Below are positions 43,856 to 52,830 of a stretch of 64,000 nucleotides of DNA, in pieces (the stretch's first letter is position 1; every line of letters starts with the position of its first letter). Made by a program: the position numbers and the translations under genes. Origin of the DNA: a gamma proteobacterium HIMB55 (lineage in GTDB: Bacteria > Pseudomonadota > Gammaproteobacteria > Pseudomonadales > Halieaceae); assembly GCA_000227505.4 (NCBI GenBank), contig AGIF02000001.1:888035-952034 (forward strand). The letters run 5' to 3'. A model generated the notes under the pieces. The model worked only from the letters and a program-made list of their open reading frames with translations, made no database searches and was not told the DNA's origin.

Positions 43856-45718
43856 ATGAAAAAAACACTCATCTCGGTTGCCTTAGGTACCCTGTTGGCT
43901 ACCTCAGCATATGCGGCTGAAAAGCAAATATATTGGGGTGACACGCACCTTCACACCAATCGCTCGTTTGATGCCTTCACTAACAGGAATTTTTCCATAG
44001 GACCCGATGAGGCTTATCGGTTTGCTCGCGGCTTGCCTGTGGAGCACCCCGGACACAAAGCGCGTGTCCAACTCGAAACACCGTTAGACTTTCTTGTTGT
44101 GTCTGACCATGCCGAGTTCTTGGGGAACATTCGACAGCTCTACAACGTCGGGTTGCCCTCGGAGGGCTTGGGCTTCATTCAAAAATTGAAGCTGTGGTAT
44201 GCCGAGTATCTAATTCGAGATGCAATCAGCACGGGGAATGGCCGCGAATTTTTCTATAACCAACTGCCTGATCCCTACGATACCCCGCAAGAAGCGGTGT
44301 CTGACTGGGAGGAGAATATCGGTAACTCGGTTTTCCCCAAATTGCCTGCGATTGAAGATCAAGCATGGAGTGATATTGCTGATGCGGCCGAGGCAAATAA
44401 CCGACCGGGTGAGTTTTCAGCCATTCTGGGTTGGGAGTACAGCTTGATTCCTGGAGGAGCTAACTTACACCGTGTCGTAATGACCGATCTGGATGGAGAG
44501 TCTGCAAAGGTTTTCCAGCCTTTTGGCTCTGATGACAGTCTTTACCCAGAGGACTTATGGGCGTGGTTGGAAAAGACGAGTGAGCAAACTGGCGGTAATT
44601 TTATTGCGATACCGCACAATTCGAATATCTCAAAAGGGTCTATGTTCGACACCATAACTATGCGTAACGAACCGGTAGGACCGGCTTACGCGGAGATACG
44701 CAAGCGTTGGGAGCCCATCGTTGAGATCACCCAGTACAAAGGGGACTCTGAGACTCACCCAAGCTTGTCACCGAACGATCCCTTCGCCGATTTCGAGGAC
44801 TACCCGTTTTACATTCAGAAAGGTTGGACCGAATACAAGCCGGAGAAGGGCGACTTTATTCGCTCAGCATTGCTCCGCGGTATGCAGCTCGAGCAAGAAA
44901 TCGGGATTAACCCTTATCAGTTTGGCGTCATTGGCTCTACGGATGCGCACACAGGGCTTGCTGCAGCGGAGGAAAAGAACTTCCATGGGAAGTTTGCGAC
45001 CGATAGTACACCGGCTCGGAAACTAGATGGTTGGTCTGACAACGCCAATAGCTCCTTTGGGTGGGCCATGGGCGCACAGGGTCTGGCAGCCGTGTGGGCG
45101 GAAGAAAACACACGGGAGGGTATCCTTGCTGCCATGAAACGGCGTGAGACCTACGCAACCACAGGGCCTCGTATTGGTCTACGCTTTTACGGAGGCTTTG
45201 GTATCGACGAATCATTATTGAACGCTCAATTACCAGTCAGCGCCACAGGTGCCGTACCCATGGGTGGTGAGCTTGTAGCTAGTGATGCGCAGCCTCCAGT
45301 GTTCGTCGTGCACGCCATGGCTGATCCCAAGTCCGGGACTCTCGATCGTATCCAGATCGTAAAAGGTTGGGTGGACGCGTCTGGGGATTCCTTTGAGAAG
45401 GTATTCGATGTGGCTTGGTCATCAGACGAGCGACTTCAAGAAGATGGTTCGCTGACGCCGGTTCCCAATACGGTAAATCTTGAGACTGGGACCTGGAGTA
45501 ATGCAGCTGGTGCAGCGGATTTATCAGCCGCGTGGACGGATCCAGAGTTTGATCCAACAATGCGCGCGTTTTACTACGTGCGTGTACTCGAGGTGCCGAC
45601 ACCGCGTCATAGCCTGCTAGACAAGATTGCTCTGGGTGGGGATGTCGATACGCGACGTCCCGATGTCATTCAAGAGCGCGCTTATTCATCAGCGATCTGG
45701 TATCAACCAGCCCGCTGA
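43856..45718 (+). CDS. Exported DUF3604 protein
   Basis: A 620-residue protein with a signal peptide (residues 1-20, ending AYA) from the ATG at 43856, which has a GGGGGA ribosome site; the frame is open to 43805. The mature protein starts QIYWGDTHLHTNRSFDAF, a PHP-like metal-binding HxH motif, and continues with VVSDHAEFLGN, IPHNSNIS and IGSTDAHTG, which supply further His/Asp ligands. These motifs suggest a metal-dependent phosphoesterase-like barrel in the periplasm. The function of DUF3604 is not established. Multiple copies are common in marine proteobacteria. It follows fatty-acid genes, but the link may be chance. Confidence 0.85.
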   Translation: MKKTLISVALGTLLATSAYAAEKQIYWGDTHLHTNRSFDAFTNRNFSIGPDEAYRFARGLPVEHPGHKARVQLETPLDFLVVSDHAEFLGNIRQLYNVGLPSEGLGFIQKLKLWYAEYLIRDAISTGNGREFFYNQLPDPYDTPQEAVSDWEENIGNSVFPKLPAIEDQAWSDIADAAEANNRPGEFSAILGWEYSLIPGGANLHRVVMTDLDGESAKVFQPFGSDDSLYPEDLWAWLEKTSEQTGGNFIAIPHNSNISKGSMFDTITMRNEPVGPAYAEIRKRWEPIVEITQYKGDSETHPSLSPNDPFADFEDYPFYIQKGWTEYKPEKGDFIRSALLRGMQLEQEIGINPYQFGVIGSTDAHTGLAAAEEKNFHGKFATDSTPARKLDGWSDNANSSFGWAMGAQGLAAVWAEENTREGILAAMKRRETYATTGPRIGLRFYGGFGIDESLLNAQLPVSATGAVPMGGELVASDAQPPVFVVHAMADPKSGTLDRIQIVKGWVDASGDSFEKVFDVAWSSDERLQEDGSLTPVPNTVNLETGTWSNAAGAADLSAAWTDPEFDPTMRAFYYVRVLEVPTPRHSLLDKIALGGDVDTRRPDVIQERAYSSAIWYQPAR

Positions 45719-45803
45719 TGCAGGCGAGTTGGCGTGAGATCTCGAGTCTAAGGCCTTTGGTATTAGCTCTCAGGGCTCAGGTTTCGGGTCGTAGGAGCGA
45801 AGT

Positions 45804-45830
45804 CTCAGTTCTTATGTCTAAGAACCTGAG
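45804..45830. terminator. Long hairpin between DUF3604 and rapA
   Basis: CTCAGTTCTTA (45804-45814) pairs with TAAGAACCTGAG (45819-45830) with one bulged C around a TGTC loop. It lies in the 259-base gap between convergent genes. No long T-run is present. The rest of the gap shows nothing else convincing. Confidence 0.5.
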
Positions 45831-45977
45831 TTGCTGACCTCAGATAAACGGGGGATCGGATGGGGGGGCTATCTCTTGTGCCCCATTCTAAGCCGCGATA
45901 GCTGCAGGGTTTTGCACACGCCGCCCACCTCAGTGTTGCCCGCCGATTCAGAGATGCCACAAAAGCGTGGTATGAAT

Positions 45978-48680
45978 CTACGTTGCTACGACTACGCGGA
46001 TACCTTGCAGCCGCGGCTCTGCGCGCAAAACGGCTTCCGTTGTCTCGGTTAACAACTGCTCCACTGCCGAGACTTCATCCTCTCTGACCGAGCCATTGCG
46101 CTCGCCAAGCGAGCGTAATCGATGTGCTTCGGCACGGAGTGAGGTTTCAGCAGTAACTTGTGCCGTTTCCTGTAGGTGTTTCACATGCGCCTCGGCGCGC
46201 TTATCTAATTCGGCGAGAGCAGCGACGAGTTTGGGTCGCAGTTCGCGAATGACACCGGCACTCTGCGTAATGCTGACGGGTTTGATCAGTTTGGTCAGAT
46301 TTTCACAGGAGATCGCTTTGCCGAGATCACGGCCATCGAGTGTGATCAGCGACCGCAAGGGTGATTGGTCGAGGTAACGTCCGATCTCTAGACGTTTTGG
46401 AGCAGGACAGTCCGCGGTATGGAGGGTTTCGACCATGACAGTCCCGGGCTTGATACTTTTGGCCTTTATCATCGCCACCGAGGCATTGCCGAGCTCAGAG
46501 TTATAGACGATATCAATGGTTTCCCTCACCAATGGGTGTTCCCATGTCAGGAAATGGAGATCGTCTCTGGCAAGGGCGGTGTCACGCTCGAAGGTACAGG
46601 TAATCCCGCCGTCATCGAGGAAGGGTAATTCACCCGTGACGAGATTCTCTGAGGGCTTGAGAATTAAGCTGTTCTCTGGGCCTTCTTCAGTGTAGATGCC
46701 GAGTCGGTCAAACAGGTTGTCGGTAAACCGTTGCAACTCTGAGGTTCTCTCGTTGCTCTCGATCTCACCGATCAACTCACGAGCGAGGTCTGGTTTATGT
46801 GAGGTGAGCTCAAGCAATCGATCGCGCCCTCGATCCATTTGCTGATTCAGTTGGTTTCTGAGCGTAATGGTTTGCTGCAAAAGCTCAGGGGAGAGCTGGC
46901 CTTGTACTTCGCTCGCTTGCAACGCGTCGCCAAGCTCGTCGTAGATAAGGTGTCCGATGGAGCAGCTCGTCTCAAAGCTATTTAGTCCCTCGTGGAACCA
47001 TGTGAAGCGCACCGATTCAGTGGAATTCGGCGCAATGGGGACATGAATATTGACGTCACCGCGCTGCCCTATACGATCCAGTCGTCCTATCCGTTGTTCG
47101 AGTAAGTCAGGATGGTGTGGCAGGTCGAAACACACGAGATGCTGGCTAAATTGGAAATTTCTTCCCTCACTACCTATCTCTGAGCAGATGAGGGCCCGAG
47201 CTCCGCTTTCTTCATCCGCAAAGTAGGCTGCCGCGCGATCGCGCTCTAGTAGCGACAGATCCTCGTGGAAGGATGCGCAACGAATACCGGCTTGTAGGTG
47301 GAGGTAGTGTTCAAGCTCCATGGCTGTTGCTTTGTCTCGGCAAATAACAAGCACTTTTTGCGGTTTGAGACTCTTTAATAAGGTCGCAAGCCATTTTGTT
47401 CTATGGCTATCAGCAACAGATAGTGCAGCATCATCTTGATGTAGCTCGTATTGGTGCAAAATGCGTTGCGGGAAGCCTGACACCGATTTTCGCGAATTAC
47501 GGAACAACACACGTCCCGTGCCGTATTGATCGACCAGCGACTGGACGATGTCATCGGCTGATTGCGTTGGGTCAATGCCCGCGGGGAGGTTGGACACATC
47601 CTCTCCAGCACGAAGTCTTTCTATGAGTTCGTAGGTTTGCTCGAATTGACGCTGCTCCTCGGTGAATTTGTCGAGATCAGAGAAACGGTCAGGATCGAGT
47701 AACTGGAGTCGTGAGAAGTGGCTGTCGACGCCAGATTGTCCAGGCGTAGCCGTTAGTAGAAGCAAACCACGGCTTTTGCGTGCCAACTGCGTTAGGGTGA
47801 CATCAAGCTCATCTTGCGCCTCTTCTCCCAGGTTGAGGTGGTGGGCTTCATCGACAATGACAAAATCCCAATCTGATTCGAGCAACAACATCCGCGCCGT
47901 GACGTTGTGCTTGATGAAGGACCAAGGCGAGAGCACCAGTTGATCGTTTCCGAAGTCAAAAGCGCCTTCTTCTGCCTCGAAGCGCGCGTCATCATAGATA
48001 GAAAATTGCAGATTAAAGCGGCGCAGCATCTCGACCAGCCATTGGTGCAGCAGGGGATCGGGAACCGCGACGAAAACGCGCTGTGCGCGGCCGCGTAAAA
48101 ACTGCTGCGAGAGTATGAGTCCTGCCTCAATGGTCTTTCCAAGGCCAACCTCGTCAGCAAGAAGTACTCTTGGTGCCAAACGACGTCCTACCTCGCTTGC
48201 CACGAAGAGCTGATGTGATAATAGCGAGGTGCGTGCGCCAATAAGTCCGGATGTGTTGCTTGCTTGATAACGAGCGCGCTCCGTTAGTGTCTCAAAGCGC
48301 AGCTGGAAATCCCCAATTTTATCGAGCTGATTGTTGAGCAGGCGATCTTGGGGCGTGTTGACAGAGACCTCTGGCGCAATGAACTGCTCGTGAACCGAAA
48401 ATGTCTCGCCGCTCTCTGGTTCGATAGCTTCGTAGCTCAGCGTATTTCCAAGAGGGCACACTTCTGTTACCTCGAGTGTGCGTCCATCGATGTGGGTCAA
48501 CTTATCGCCGGCTTTAAGCTCATAGCGCGTCAGTGGTGCGCGATCGAGTGCGTAAGTGCGCTCTTCTTCAGCTGAGGGGTACAGTAAGGTGACACGTCGC
48601 GCATCGACCTCAACACAAATGCCCAAACCAAGCTCGAGATCAGCATGGCTGATCCACCGTTGTCCGATATCAAAGGTCAT
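45978..48680 (-). CDS. rapA: RNA polymerase-associated ATPase RapA
   Basis: RapA is a Swi2/Snf2-type translocase that recycles RNA polymerase. The 900-residue protein has the N-terminal Tudor-like barrels (GQRWISHADLELGLGICVEVDARRVTLLYPSAEEERTYA), then the ATPase core with LLADEVGLGKTIEAGLIL (motif I), VDEAHHLN (motif II), LLLTATPGQ (motif III), and the second lobe with SEIGSEGRNFQFSQHLVCFDLPHHPDLLEQRIGRLDRIGQ (motifs V and VI). The C-terminal RapA-specific domain follows. It is somewhat shorter than the Escherichia coli protein (968). It lies just upstream of no same-strand gene and follows tatD by eight bases. Confidence 0.95.
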   Translation of the reverse strand: MTFDIGQRWISHADLELGLGICVEVDARRVTLLYPSAEEERTYALDRAPLTRYELKAGDKLTHIDGRTLEVTEVCPLGNTLSYEAIEPESGETFSVHEQFIAPEVSVNTPQDRLLNNQLDKIGDFQLRFETLTERARYQASNTSGLIGARTSLLSHQLFVASEVGRRLAPRVLLADEVGLGKTIEAGLILSQQFLRGRAQRVFVAVPDPLLHQWLVEMLRRFNLQFSIYDDARFEAEEGAFDFGNDQLVLSPWSFIKHNVTARMLLLESDWDFVIVDEAHHLNLGEEAQDELDVTLTQLARKSRGLLLLTATPGQSGVDSHFSRLQLLDPDRFSDLDKFTEEQRQFEQTYELIERLRAGEDVSNLPAGIDPTQSADDIVQSLVDQYGTGRVLFRNSRKSVSGFPQRILHQYELHQDDAALSVADSHRTKWLATLLKSLKPQKVLVICRDKATAMELEHYLHLQAGIRCASFHEDLSLLERDRAAAYFADEESGARALICSEIGSEGRNFQFSQHLVCFDLPHHPDLLEQRIGRLDRIGQRGDVNIHVPIAPNSTESVRFTWFHEGLNSFETSCSIGHLIYDELGDALQASEVQGQLSPELLQQTITLRNQLNQQMDRGRDRLLELTSHKPDLARELIGEIESNERTSELQRFTDNLFDRLGIYTEEGPENSLILKPSENLVTGELPFLDDGGITCTFERDTALARDDLHFLTWEHPLVRETIDIVYNSELGNASVAMIKAKSIKPGTVMVETLHTADCPAPKRLEIGRYLDQSPLRSLITLDGRDLGKAISCENLTKLIKPVSITQSAGVIRELRPKLVAALAELDKRAEAHVKHLQETAQVTAETSLRAEAHRLRSLGERNGSVREDEVSAVEQLLTETTEAVLRAEPRLQGIRVVVAT

Positions 48681-48688
48681 AGTAAATC

Positions 48689-49492
48689 TTAAAAAAAGCA
48701 GTCCAGACTGTTCTGGTAGGTCACCGACAGTAGTTCTTCTACGCTTACATGCTTCAGATCAGCCACTGTTTGCGCAATAAAAGGCAGATAAAAAGGCGCA
48801 TTGGGCACGCCGCGGTAGGGCACAGGTGTCAGATAGGGTGCATCGGTCTCAAGGAGGATGCGCTCTAATGGCGTTGCTCTGATAACCTCACGAACGTTCT
48901 CTGCGTTCTTGAATGTAGCGATTCCATTGAACCCCAGATAGAAGCCCTCACCGAGACAAAACTCAGCAAGATCGAGGCTACTCGTGAAGCTGTGAATGAC
49001 GCCTTTTTTCGTTAATGAATTAGAGACACTTCTAAGCACAGCCTTGGTGTCTTCCTCCGCCTCGCGGGTATGAATGACAACAGGCTTATCGTGCTCAACG
49101 GCCACCCCGAGTTGGCCTTCGAAGGCGGCAATTTGGGTTTTGGGGTCTGCGTGCTCGTAATAGTAATCGAGACCAATCTCACCGACCGCAAGTACCTTAG
49201 GATGAGTTGCGTTTGACCGAAGACCATCGCCAAAAGACTCGCTCCAAGACGCTGCTTCATGGGGATGCAGGCCTTGTGTGCACCAAATATTTGGGTCTGA
49301 TTCAGCGATATCTCGAACCACTGCCTGATTATCTTCTGACACAGCAATGGTGATGATTTTCTCCACACCAACATCTCGAGATTTGCTGATAGTGCTAACC
49401 AGCTCTTCGCCACTGAGGTAGTCAAGGTGACAGTGAGTCTCAATGATCTTACCGCTTAGCAGCGGAATTGGCGGTCTGGCTTTTTTACCCAT
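48689..49492 (-). CDS. TatD-family metal-dependent hydrolase
   Basis: A 267-residue TIM-barrel nuclease-like protein. ETHCHLD supplies the first metal pair; GEIGLDYYYEHADPKTQIAAFEGQL, PVVIHTREAEEDT, VIHSFTSSLDLAEFCLGEGFYLGFNG and LLETDAPYLTPVPYRG complete the active site. Relatives are 3'-5' exonucleases or D-aminoacyl-tRNA deacylases. Which TatD paralogue this is (TatD, YcfH or YjjV type) cannot be settled by eye; YcfH-like is likely from length. It is upstream of rapA with an eight-base gap, so probably co-transcribed. Confidence 0.9.
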   Translation of the reverse strand: MGKKARPPIPLLSGKIIETHCHLDYLSGEELVSTISKSRDVGVEKIITIAVSEDNQAVVRDIAESDPNIWCTQGLHPHEAASWSESFGDGLRSNATHPKVLAVGEIGLDYYYEHADPKTQIAAFEGQLGVAVEHDKPVVIHTREAEEDTKAVLRSVSNSLTKKGVIHSFTSSLDLAEFCLGEGFYLGFNGIATFKNAENVREVIRATPLERILLETDAPYLTPVPYRGVPNAPFYLPFIAQTVADLKHVSVEELLSVTYQNSLDCFF

Positions 49493-49552
49493 GCTGGACT
49501 CCGAGGAAATCGGCGCGGATTATGGCACAGCTGAACACGAATAGGGTGATGA

Positions 49553-50494
49553 TTAGCCGCGATGTACCGTTCGGACACGCAGGGCTCGCACGGCGTCAAT
49601 CACTTCGTTCCAAAACCATTGGTGAATAGGTGACCGCTCTGTTCGTTGATGGGCAACGAGTGAGTATTCGATCGTTCTTCCAAGATGTTCCGGTATGGGC
49701 AGGGTCACTAGATCCTTCGTAGCGCCATCGTTACGCGCCATGTAGGAGGGACATACTAAGGTGTAGTTGGTGCTGCGTAATATTTCAAACGCGGTCAGTA
49801 GGTGGGACGTTTCTAAGCTACCCTTCGCGCTCCCCAGAATGTCTGAAGCGGATTGGTCCACCTCCGCAACTTCATTTCTATCTGCAACATACAGATTGAT
49901 CTGCGGGAATAGCCCAAGACTGTTTTCATCAATGGGCTGTTTGGTCAGAGGATGGTCTCTTCGGACAAAAACTGCGAGGGGAGAGCTTGCGAGCTCATGG
50001 TGCCTAAATTCCCGTGGGTAAGAAGGTCGACTCAGCTGTATCGCAAAATCCAAAGAGCCATCAGCTAATAGATCAAGTTGATGCTCGGCTCGCGTAATGG
50101 TGCGCAGCTTTAGTTTAGGAGCGCGTGTCTCAAGCCGAGAAGTCAGGGAGGGGAGTAAGGTGAAACCCACATATTCGGAGATGGCTATCACGATTTCACC
50201 CCGGAAAGCGTTGGGGCTGAATTCGCCCGCATCGAGTAACGATTCGATATCGCTTAGGACATTTACTAGCTGACTGGAGAGCGCTTCAGCGCGAGGTGTT
50301 GGTTGAATACCGCGCTTGCTCCTTGCAAAGAGCGGGTCGTCAAAGGTCTCCCGCAAGCGATTCAGCGTTTTTGACATGGCAGGTTGTGTCACATGCAGTC
50401 GCTCTGCTGCACGAGACACGCTTTTTTCTTCCAAAAGGACGTGTAGTGCAACAAGAAGGTTAAGATCTACCCGAGAAAGTTGGCTGGTATCCAT
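49553..50494 (-). CDS. LysR-family transcriptional regulator
   Basis: A 313-residue regulator. The N-terminal winged helix-turn-helix (about 8-68) reads VDLNLLVALHVLLEEKSVSRAAERLHVTQPAMSKTLNRLRETFDDPLFAR, followed by the linker helix (70-95) and a periplasmic-binding-fold effector domain (95-300). The opening DLNLLVAL and the MARNDG segment place it in the NodD/NahR/LeuO-like branch. The effector is unknown. The divergent gene at 50650 has its own promoter in the shared region, so it is the first candidate target. Autoregulation is also usual for the family. Confidence 0.92.
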   Translation of the reverse strand: MDTSQLSRVDLNLLVALHVLLEEKSVSRAAERLHVTQPAMSKTLNRLRETFDDPLFARSKRGIQPTPRAEALSSQLVNVLSDIESLLDAGEFSPNAFRGEIVIAISEYVGFTLLPSLTSRLETRAPKLKLRTITRAEHQLDLLADGSLDFAIQLSRPSYPREFRHHELASSPLAVFVRRDHPLTKQPIDENSLGLFPQINLYVADRNEVAEVDQSASDILGSAKGSLETSHLLTAFEILRSTNYTLVCPSYMARNDGATKDLVTLPIPEHLGRTIEYSLVAHQRTERSPIHQWFWNEVIDAVRALRVRTVHRG

Positions 50495-50536
50495 AAGATA
50501 TAACCCTAGAGAATGCTTTCGATGATAATAATAAAT

Positions 50537-50564
50537 TTGAACTAATATCCCGGCAACCTATAAT
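50537..50564 (+). promoter_or_regulatory. Strong sigma-70 promoter in the LysR-50650 divergent region
   Basis: TTGAAC (50537-50542) and a perfect TATAAT (50559-50564) are separated by 16 bases. Transcription would start at about 50571, only about 38 bases before a terminator hairpin. Confidence 0.7.
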
Positions 50565-50570
50565 TCAGCT

Positions 50571-50633
50571 GCGTTGATGATTCATTCGTAACGCCCAGGT
50601 TTTTTTTGCCCGCCATCGTGCGGGCTTTTTTTT
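50571..50633 (+). ncRNA. Short terminated leader or small RNA
   Basis: Between the strong promoter and the gene at 50650 lies a complete short unit: GCGTT/AACGC (50571-50575 with 50590-50594) as a first hairpin, then GCCCGC/GCGGGC (50608-50625) followed by eight T. The product would be about 60 bases. It could be a separate small RNA or an attenuator controlling the downstream gene. No known riboswitch consensus is recognised. Confidence 0.5.
50608..50633 (+). terminator. Rho-independent terminator upstream of the gene at 50650
   Basis: GCCCGC (50608-50613), loop CATCGT and GCGGGC (50620-50625) are followed by T at 50626-50633. The orientation is plus, but the nearest upstream gene is on the minus strand and starts at 50494, so this terminator has no ordinary gene to end. 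Confidence 0.88.
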
Positions 50634-50649
50634 AAGTTATATTCGTGGA

Positions 50650-51870
50650 ATGAAATATCAAAACGCGATACTGGGCTGTCTTCTATGGGGTTTACTGCAA
50701 TCGCTGCCAGCCTTCGCAGTACTTGTGCCTCAGCCGATTGGTATGTACGTCGAAGAGGTTGACGGGCTAAGTATTGAAGATGACTTAATCGTTGACTCAG
50801 CAGCACTTCTGTCCCATGAGCGGCGCGTGCAGGAGGTCCTCGAGCTTCAATCCAGACTTGGTGCATACGAACAATCGCTCGGACAAAAATGGATTGATCT
50901 CGCACATGATGCTGTAAAGCTAAACCAGCCAGAATCAGCGGCAAGACTGTTTCAACAAGGTCTCCACAACTTGCGGCTGAATGCAGGCTTAACGACGGAT
51001 AAGCAAGTCATTGCACTTTCTGAATGGATCGCCGTGTTAAAACGCCTGGGCGATACCGAAAGCCTCGGAGAGCAGTTGCAATATCGTTACAGAATCACGG
51101 GTTTCGGCGCCGGCGATTGGAGCGAGGAGAGTCTCGGTTACGCGCTGGAGCACTTTGACAATGAGCTTGCGCGATTCGCCACCAGCGACTGGCTTGCCAA
51201 TGAAAATAAGGTCGTTCGATTTGAGCGTCATTTGGATGGTGTCATCGAGCGCAGCTGCGAGGGCGAATCGGCTTCTGCAGCTTGGTGCGGTCCACTCGTA
51301 AAACGACGACTCCAGTTACTGTATCTGATTGCTTTTGCGGTAGAGCCGTTCGTGGAAGACCGGCAGACACGCAATAGTTTGCCGCCCAAATTTTTGGGAG
51401 ATCGCTCGCTTTATGATGAGCAATTGGTGGCGCTCGAGCGAAATGCCTATCAGTCAGGCGTGCGTATGCTGGAAAAAGCCATTGCCCTTGCGGAAGATCA
51501 GATCGATTTGGAGCTGGCATTAGCAGATTGGCGCTGGTATTTCGGGCGTCGCGGCGCCGCGAAGGATGTGTATCGAGAGTTGTACGAGTCACATCCAGAG
51601 TTATTTTCTGTCGCGCAGGCATTGCCTCAGGGCTTAACCGCTGCAGTCACCTCACGCGCTGATCCTGAGGCACAAAGTTCAAGCTACCGGTTCACTGTCA
51701 ACAAATTAGGCAAAGCCCGAGATTTGTCTCTGCAGGCAGGGAGCGGTGAAGGCACTGACCCCAATCGAGTCCGTAAGGCGCTGAGAGATATTCGGTTTCG
51801 TCCATCACTGGATAGCAGAGGCGAGGTTGTTGAGAGTGAGGTTGTCGGAAGTTTCCGCTATCTCCGCTAG
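50650..51870 (+). CDS. Hypothetical exported protein with TPR-like region and TonB-like C-terminal segment
   Basis: A 406-residue protein I do not recognise. It has a signal peptide (about residues 1-23, ending AFA). Residues 60-150 are helical with TPR-like spacing (GQKWIDLAHDAVKLNQPESAARLFQQGLHNLR). A Cys pair (CEGESASAAWC) lies near 205-217. Residues 260-320 are again helical. The last 70 residues end VRKALRDIRFRPSLDSRGEVVESEVVGSFRYL, resembling the C-terminal strand of TonB-type domains (FRPAL-DG-V). It is probably periplasmic. It follows a terminated leader and is divergent from a LysR regulator. Confidence 0.65.
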   Translation: MKYQNAILGCLLWGLLQSLPAFAVLVPQPIGMYVEEVDGLSIEDDLIVDSAALLSHERRVQEVLELQSRLGAYEQSLGQKWIDLAHDAVKLNQPESAARLFQQGLHNLRLNAGLTTDKQVIALSEWIAVLKRLGDTESLGEQLQYRYRITGFGAGDWSEESLGYALEHFDNELARFATSDWLANENKVVRFERHLDGVIERSCEGESASAAWCGPLVKRRLQLLYLIAFAVEPFVEDRQTRNSLPPKFLGDRSLYDEQLVALERNAYQSGVRMLEKAIALAEDQIDLELALADWRWYFGRRGAAKDVYRELYESHPELFSVAQALPQGLTAAVTSRADPEAQSSSYRFTVNKLGKARDLSLQAGSGEGTDPNRVRKALRDIRFRPSLDSRGEVVESEVVGSFRYLR

Positions 51871-51901
51871 GCGCCCTGTTTTGCACGGTTTGAGACTATT
51901 G

Positions 51902-52516
51902 CTAGGCGTTTTCAATGATGAGCAGAGCTCCAACCGTTTTTGTGCCCTCAGCTCGCCACTCCAAAAGGTCACCACCGAAGTCCTCTAAAATCCGTTCGCA
52001 CACACTAAGGAAGGGTGCGCGTTGAGGGTCTGCTATGACGATCTGTTTGGTGCCACTCTCGATGGCGGTAGAGATCATGTTGACAACAGGCTCGACCAGT
52101 TCATCCCAGAAACAGATATCAGCGCCGATCAGCAGGTCAGTTGCAGACAAGATACCTGCGTTTAAATCTTCGAATCGGCCGACTATGGGTGTGACAGCAG
52201 TATTGTTTAGCTCTGCGGTCAGCTCTAGATACGGCATGACGTCGGGGTCTGCATCGAGCGACCCGACAGCTGCATTGAATTCTTTAGCGCACCAAATCCC
52301 CGCGAGGCCCCAGCCACAACCTGCATCGATCACGGTCTTGGGACTCACTGTGGTGGTCGATGACAAATAGTCGATGAGAATTTGGCTTGAACCCCAGAGT
52401 TTTGTTCCGTGGATGGAGGGGGAATGACCTCGGCGCTTAAGCGCTCGGATGGCTGGATGTGACGCATAGGGCACATCCAGACCTGCAATCGATCTCAAGT
52501 GTTTTGTGTTTGCCAA
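51902..52516 (-). CDS. SAM-dependent methyltransferase
   Basis: A 204-residue class I methyltransferase. Motif I, VIDAGCGWGLAGIWCAK, is followed by SLDADPD (acidic residue contacting SAM) and LLIGADICFWDELVEPV in place of the usual DLxxPY catalytic motif. The latter resembles the lysine methyltransferase METTL21/METTL23-type families. The substrate is unknown. A TTG start was chosen because AAGGAG lies five to six bases upstream and no ATG is near. It is downstream of the cold-shock gene on the same strand, 43 bases apart. Confidence 0.8.
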   Translation of the reverse strand: MANTKHLRSIAGLDVPYASHPAIRALKRRGHSPSIHGTKLWGSSQILIDYLSSTTTVSPKTVIDAGCGWGLAGIWCAKEFNAAVGSLDADPDVMPYLELTAELNNTAVTPIVGRFEDLNAGILSATDLLIGADICFWDELVEPVVNMISTAIESGTKQIVIADPQRAPFLSVCERILEDFGGDLLEWRAEGTKTVGALLIIENA

Positions 52517-52559
52517 TTTGGCTCCTTTTAAGACAATTACCGGAGCCTAGGGCGGATAC

Positions 52560-52775
52560 TTAGCTGCGTTTTTTTACCGCTTCAGCTTGAAGTCCTTTCG
52601 GCCCCTCGGCCAGCTCGAACTCAACTTCCTCACCTTCAGCAAGACTTTTAAAGCCTTCACCTTCAATAGCACGAAAGTGGACGAAGATATCTTCGGTGCG
52701 ATCCGGCATCGTGATGAAGCCAAATCCCTTTGCATTGTTGAACCACTTTACGGTGCCGACACATCTATCTGACAT
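52560..52775 (-). CDS. Cold-shock domain protein
   Basis: A 71-residue single-stranded nucleic-acid-binding protein. [16 protein letters not shown] carries RNP1 (KGFGFI) and DIFVHFRAI carries RNP2. The loop [24 protein letters not shown] is normal for CspA relatives. Such proteins act as RNA chaperones; some are cold-induced and others constitutive. The upstream gap to valS is 55 bases and A/T-rich, and may hold its own promoter. A long CspA-type leader is not present, which argues against classic cold-shock control. Confidence 0.94.
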   Translation of the reverse strand: MSDRCVGTVKWFNNAKGFGFITMPDRTEDIFVHFRAIEGEGFKSLAEGEEVEFELAEGPKGLQAEAVKKRS

Positions 52776-52830
52776 CAGACGCTCCGCTTATAAATTATTA
52801 TGTAAGCGTAGCTATAACAGCGCTCAGCCG

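Noticed and set aside
45719-45977. Gene in the gap between DUF3604 and rapA
   Set aside because: Only short frames without ribosome sites; the notable element is a hairpin.
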